Source: Rhodobacterales bacterium
GTDB lineage: Bacteria > Pseudomonadota > Alphaproteobacteria > Rhodobacterales > Rhodobacteraceae
Length of the DNA: 7,371 nucleotides
Reading direction: 5' to 3'
Assembly: GCA_013298485.1 (NCBI GenBank)
Contig: JAAFHS010000111.1
Coordinates: 1 to 7,371 of the forward strand
Shown in pieces: positions 5,880 through 7,371 of the stretch; the stretch's first letter is position 1; each line of letters opens with the position of its first letter. The notes under the pieces are model-generated. The model searched no databases. It saw nothing but the letters and a program-made list of their open reading frames with translations, and had not been told where the DNA came from. A program made the position numbers and the translations under genes.

Positions 5880-7039
5880 CCGCGTTCTCCGTCAGTTCCT
5901 GAAATGAAGCCAGTTTCGCTGCGCCAAGTGGCGAGCGCATTGAGATCATCTGCCGAAGCGATCTCCTGTTCCGGCAAGGCGTCTTGGTCCTTAGGGTCGA
6001 CCGGTCTGCCGTCGACACGGACTTCGTAGTGAAGGTTGGGGCCGCTCACGAGACCTGTCGCCCCGACCGCGCCAATCTCGTCTCCAGCCTTGACACGCAT
6101 CCCTTCGCGAACGCCTTCGGCAATTTCGGAAAGATGTGCATAGCGCGTGACGACCCCGCCGCCGTGATCGATGTCGATCGTGGTGCCATAGCCACGGATC
6201 GTACCCGCAAAGGTCACCCGCCCGGCGCCAGTCGCCGAGACTTCGGTTCCCACGGGTGCCGCGTAATCAATCCCGGTATGCATGCGAACCCCACCCAACA
6301 CGGGATGGTTCCGGCGCCCAAAGACGGACGACAGTCGTGCACCAAGGATGGGTGCCGCTGAACGCTGCACGGCTTCGCCATCTTCAAAGACGATGATCGG
6401 GCCGGCGGCTTCGGTCGCAACGAGTTCGAGGACGCGATCATTAAGCTCCAGCCGAGCGTAACTCAGGCGCGGCTCTCCCGCGATGGTGCCATCGGGAAGC
6501 TGATCTTCCTGCCAGACCAACGCGAAGGTCTCTCCACCCTTGAGGTCGCGCCTGAAATCGACCTGGCCCGCAAGAAGTGCAGTAAGGTCAACTGCGAAGC
6601 GTTCCGGTGCATTTCGCGCCATCAAGGCGTCGTAAAGGGTTCCGTCGAGGGTCAAGGTCTCCCGCCGGTCCGTCTCACGAACCGGTGGGTCAAGCCGTCG
6701 TGCCGCGATCGGCCCGTCGAAGGTGAGAGCGATCTCTACACCATCTTCCACGAAGAGCGACAGGCGTGTCAGCGATGATGGATCTCCGGACGCCGCAGTC
6801 CATTCGACCCGGTGACCAGGTCGCAGGTCGGTCAGGTCATAGACTCCCGAAAGTGCCAATGCGGCTTCTGCCCGGATCGTCGAGAGGACTCCTGAGTGAC
6901 CAAGGACACTGTCCAAGGTGTCACCGGGTTCGATTGTGGCTTCGAACGCCATGGGCAAATGCGCCGTCGGAGGATCGGCCACTGCCTGGAGCGGAGAGAA
7001 TGACGCGAGAGCAAGGATCAGAAATGCGGGGCGGATCAT
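5876..7039 (-). CDS. Exported M23-family peptidoglycan peptidase (MepM-like), possibly altered active site
   Basis: A 387-residue protein starting at ATG 7039, chosen because it gives a clean signal peptide (RPAFLILALASFSPLQAVA) and starts 16 nt after the SCO stop. A longer in-frame form would overlap the SCO gene and lack a signal. Residues about 30-80 (IEPGDTLDSVLGHSGV...LRPGH) resemble the LysM/OapA-like N-terminal region of MepM-type endopeptidases. The M23 domain lies at about 230-350: FGRRNHPVLGG, HTGID with Zn ligands His254 and Asp258, RYAHLS with His302, and NLHYEV with His337 as third Zn ligand. Family members normally have H-x-H at the last motif; here the first position is Asn335. 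The family cuts peptide cross-links in the periplasm, but activity of this copy is uncertain. Its place between two copper-protein genes suggests a link to metal stress or to maturation of envelope cuproproteins. Confidence 0.92.
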   Translation of the reverse strand: MIRPAFLILALASFSPLQAVADPPTAHLPMAFEATIEPGDTLDSVLGHSGVLSTIRAEAALALSGVYDLTDLRPGHRVEWTAASGDPSSLTRLSLFVEDGVEIALTFDGPIAARRLDPPVRETDRRETLTLDGTLYDALMARNAPERFAVDLTALLAGQVDFRRDLKGGETFALVWQEDQLPDGTIAGEPRLSYARLELNDRVLELVATEAAGPIIVFEDGEAVQRSAAPILGARLSSVFGRRNHPVLGGVRMHTGIDYAAPVGTEVSATGAGRVTFAGTIRGYGTTIDIDHGGGVVTRYAHLSEIAEGVREGMRVKAGDEIGAVGATGLVSGPNLHYEVRVDGRPVDPKDQDALPEQEIASADDLNALATWRSETGFISGTDGERG

Positions 7040-7055
7040 CTGGCAGAATGACCTT

Positions 7056-7371
7056 TCAACTGAGGGTTCGGCGGATTTTGGGAACGGCGAAGCGCCGGTC
7101 CTCGTGAAAGTCGATGATGCTGGCGAAGCGCCCATCGGGGTGGAACAGGAACACACCGGCGGTGTGGTCCATCGTGTAGTGGCCGCCATCCTTGTCGACA
7201 CGGCGATAGGTTACGCGGAAATCTGCGGCGGCCTGCGCGACCTCCTCGGCGGGACCCGTCAACCCGATGATACGCGGGTCGAAGTTGCTGACGTAGTCCG
7301 CAAGGACAGCGGGCGTGTCGCGTTCCGGATCGACCGAAATCAGCGCCACGATCAAACGGTTCGCGTCGGCT
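7056..7371 (-). CDS. SCO1/SenC family copper protein, C-terminal part
   Basis: The frame is open to the right edge of the window, so only about the last 105 residues are seen and the start lies beyond it; an in-frame TTG at 7355 is an internal Leu codon. The fragment reads ADANRLIVALISVDPERDTP, where SVDPERDTP is a hallmark of the SCO thioredoxin-like fold. Later GHYTMDHTAGVFLFHPDGRF contains the His that, with a CxxxC pair in the missing N-terminal part, binds copper in this family. SCO proteins are membrane-anchored periplasmic copper chaperones or thiol-disulfide proteins, best known for delivering copper to the CuA site of cytochrome oxidase. Here it leads an operon with the M23 and DUF411 genes rather than oxidase genes, suggesting periplasmic copper handling. 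Whether the CxxxC motif is intact cannot be seen. Confidence 0.93.
   Translation of the reverse strand, partial: ADANRLIVALISVDPERDTPAVLADYVSNFDPRIIGLTGPAEEVAQAAADFRVTYRRVDKDGGHYTMDHTAGVFLFHPDGRFASIIDFHEDRRFAVPKIRRTLS

Noticed and set aside
5586..6029. 147-codon plus-strand frame
   Set aside because: It is antisense to the DUF411 and M23 genes, both with intact family motifs, and shows no family features of its own.
7040..7201. Extended N-terminus of the M23 protein starting at 7201
   Set aside because: The extra 54 residues overlap the SCO gene in another frame and are low-complexity, while the ATG at 7039 begins a standard signal peptide.

Overview
The window looks like part of a metal-handling (probably copper-related) accessory region of an alphaproteobacterium, most likely a member of the Rhodobacterales such as a Paracoccus-like organism. 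That guess rests on gene content (HME-type RND efflux genes, SCO, DUF411, a small periplasmic companion protein) and on the GC-rich codon use of the well-supported genes. It is an inference, because no taxonomic marker gene is present.

Left part, + strand (1-3703): the 3' end of an RND periplasmic adaptor gene, a complete heavy-metal efflux RND permease of 1049 residues, and a small exported protein of 127 residues. They are spaced 9 and 16 nt apart like an operon, and a perfect 7-bp hairpin after the last gene closes the unit. The adaptor and permease would form the periplasm-spanning and inner-membrane parts of a tripartite metal pump. The small exported protein probably binds metal in the periplasm. 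No outer-membrane factor gene is visible here.

Middle part (3704-5392): a seam of weaker coding character. About 630 bp hold no convincing gene, though one stretch encodes a lipoprotein-like signal that may be debris. Then comes a well-supported lipoprotein L,D-transpeptidase (YkuD domain) on the - strand, possibly preceded by a small membrane ORF. A 43-codon ORF on the + strand has a strong ribosome binding site and an unusual start-codon hairpin.

Right part, - strand (5403-7371): a compact operon read from right to left. It contains the C-terminal part of a SCO1/SenC copper protein, an exported M23-family peptidoglycan peptidase, and a DUF411 (CopG-like) metal-binding protein. Spacing is 16 nt and then a 4-nt ATGA overlap. 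A hairpin overlapping the DUF411 stop codon probably ends it.

The two transcription units face each other across the seam. Two cell-wall enzymes (the M23 peptidase and the L,D-transpeptidase) lie among periplasmic metal proteins, which suggests an envelope-centred metal response. Points worth a second look: an M23 active site with Asn where a catalytic His is expected, an RND TM4 segment unusually rich in acidic residues without the full CusA methionine set, a small protein that may mature with an N-terminal His, and the 43-codon ORF.
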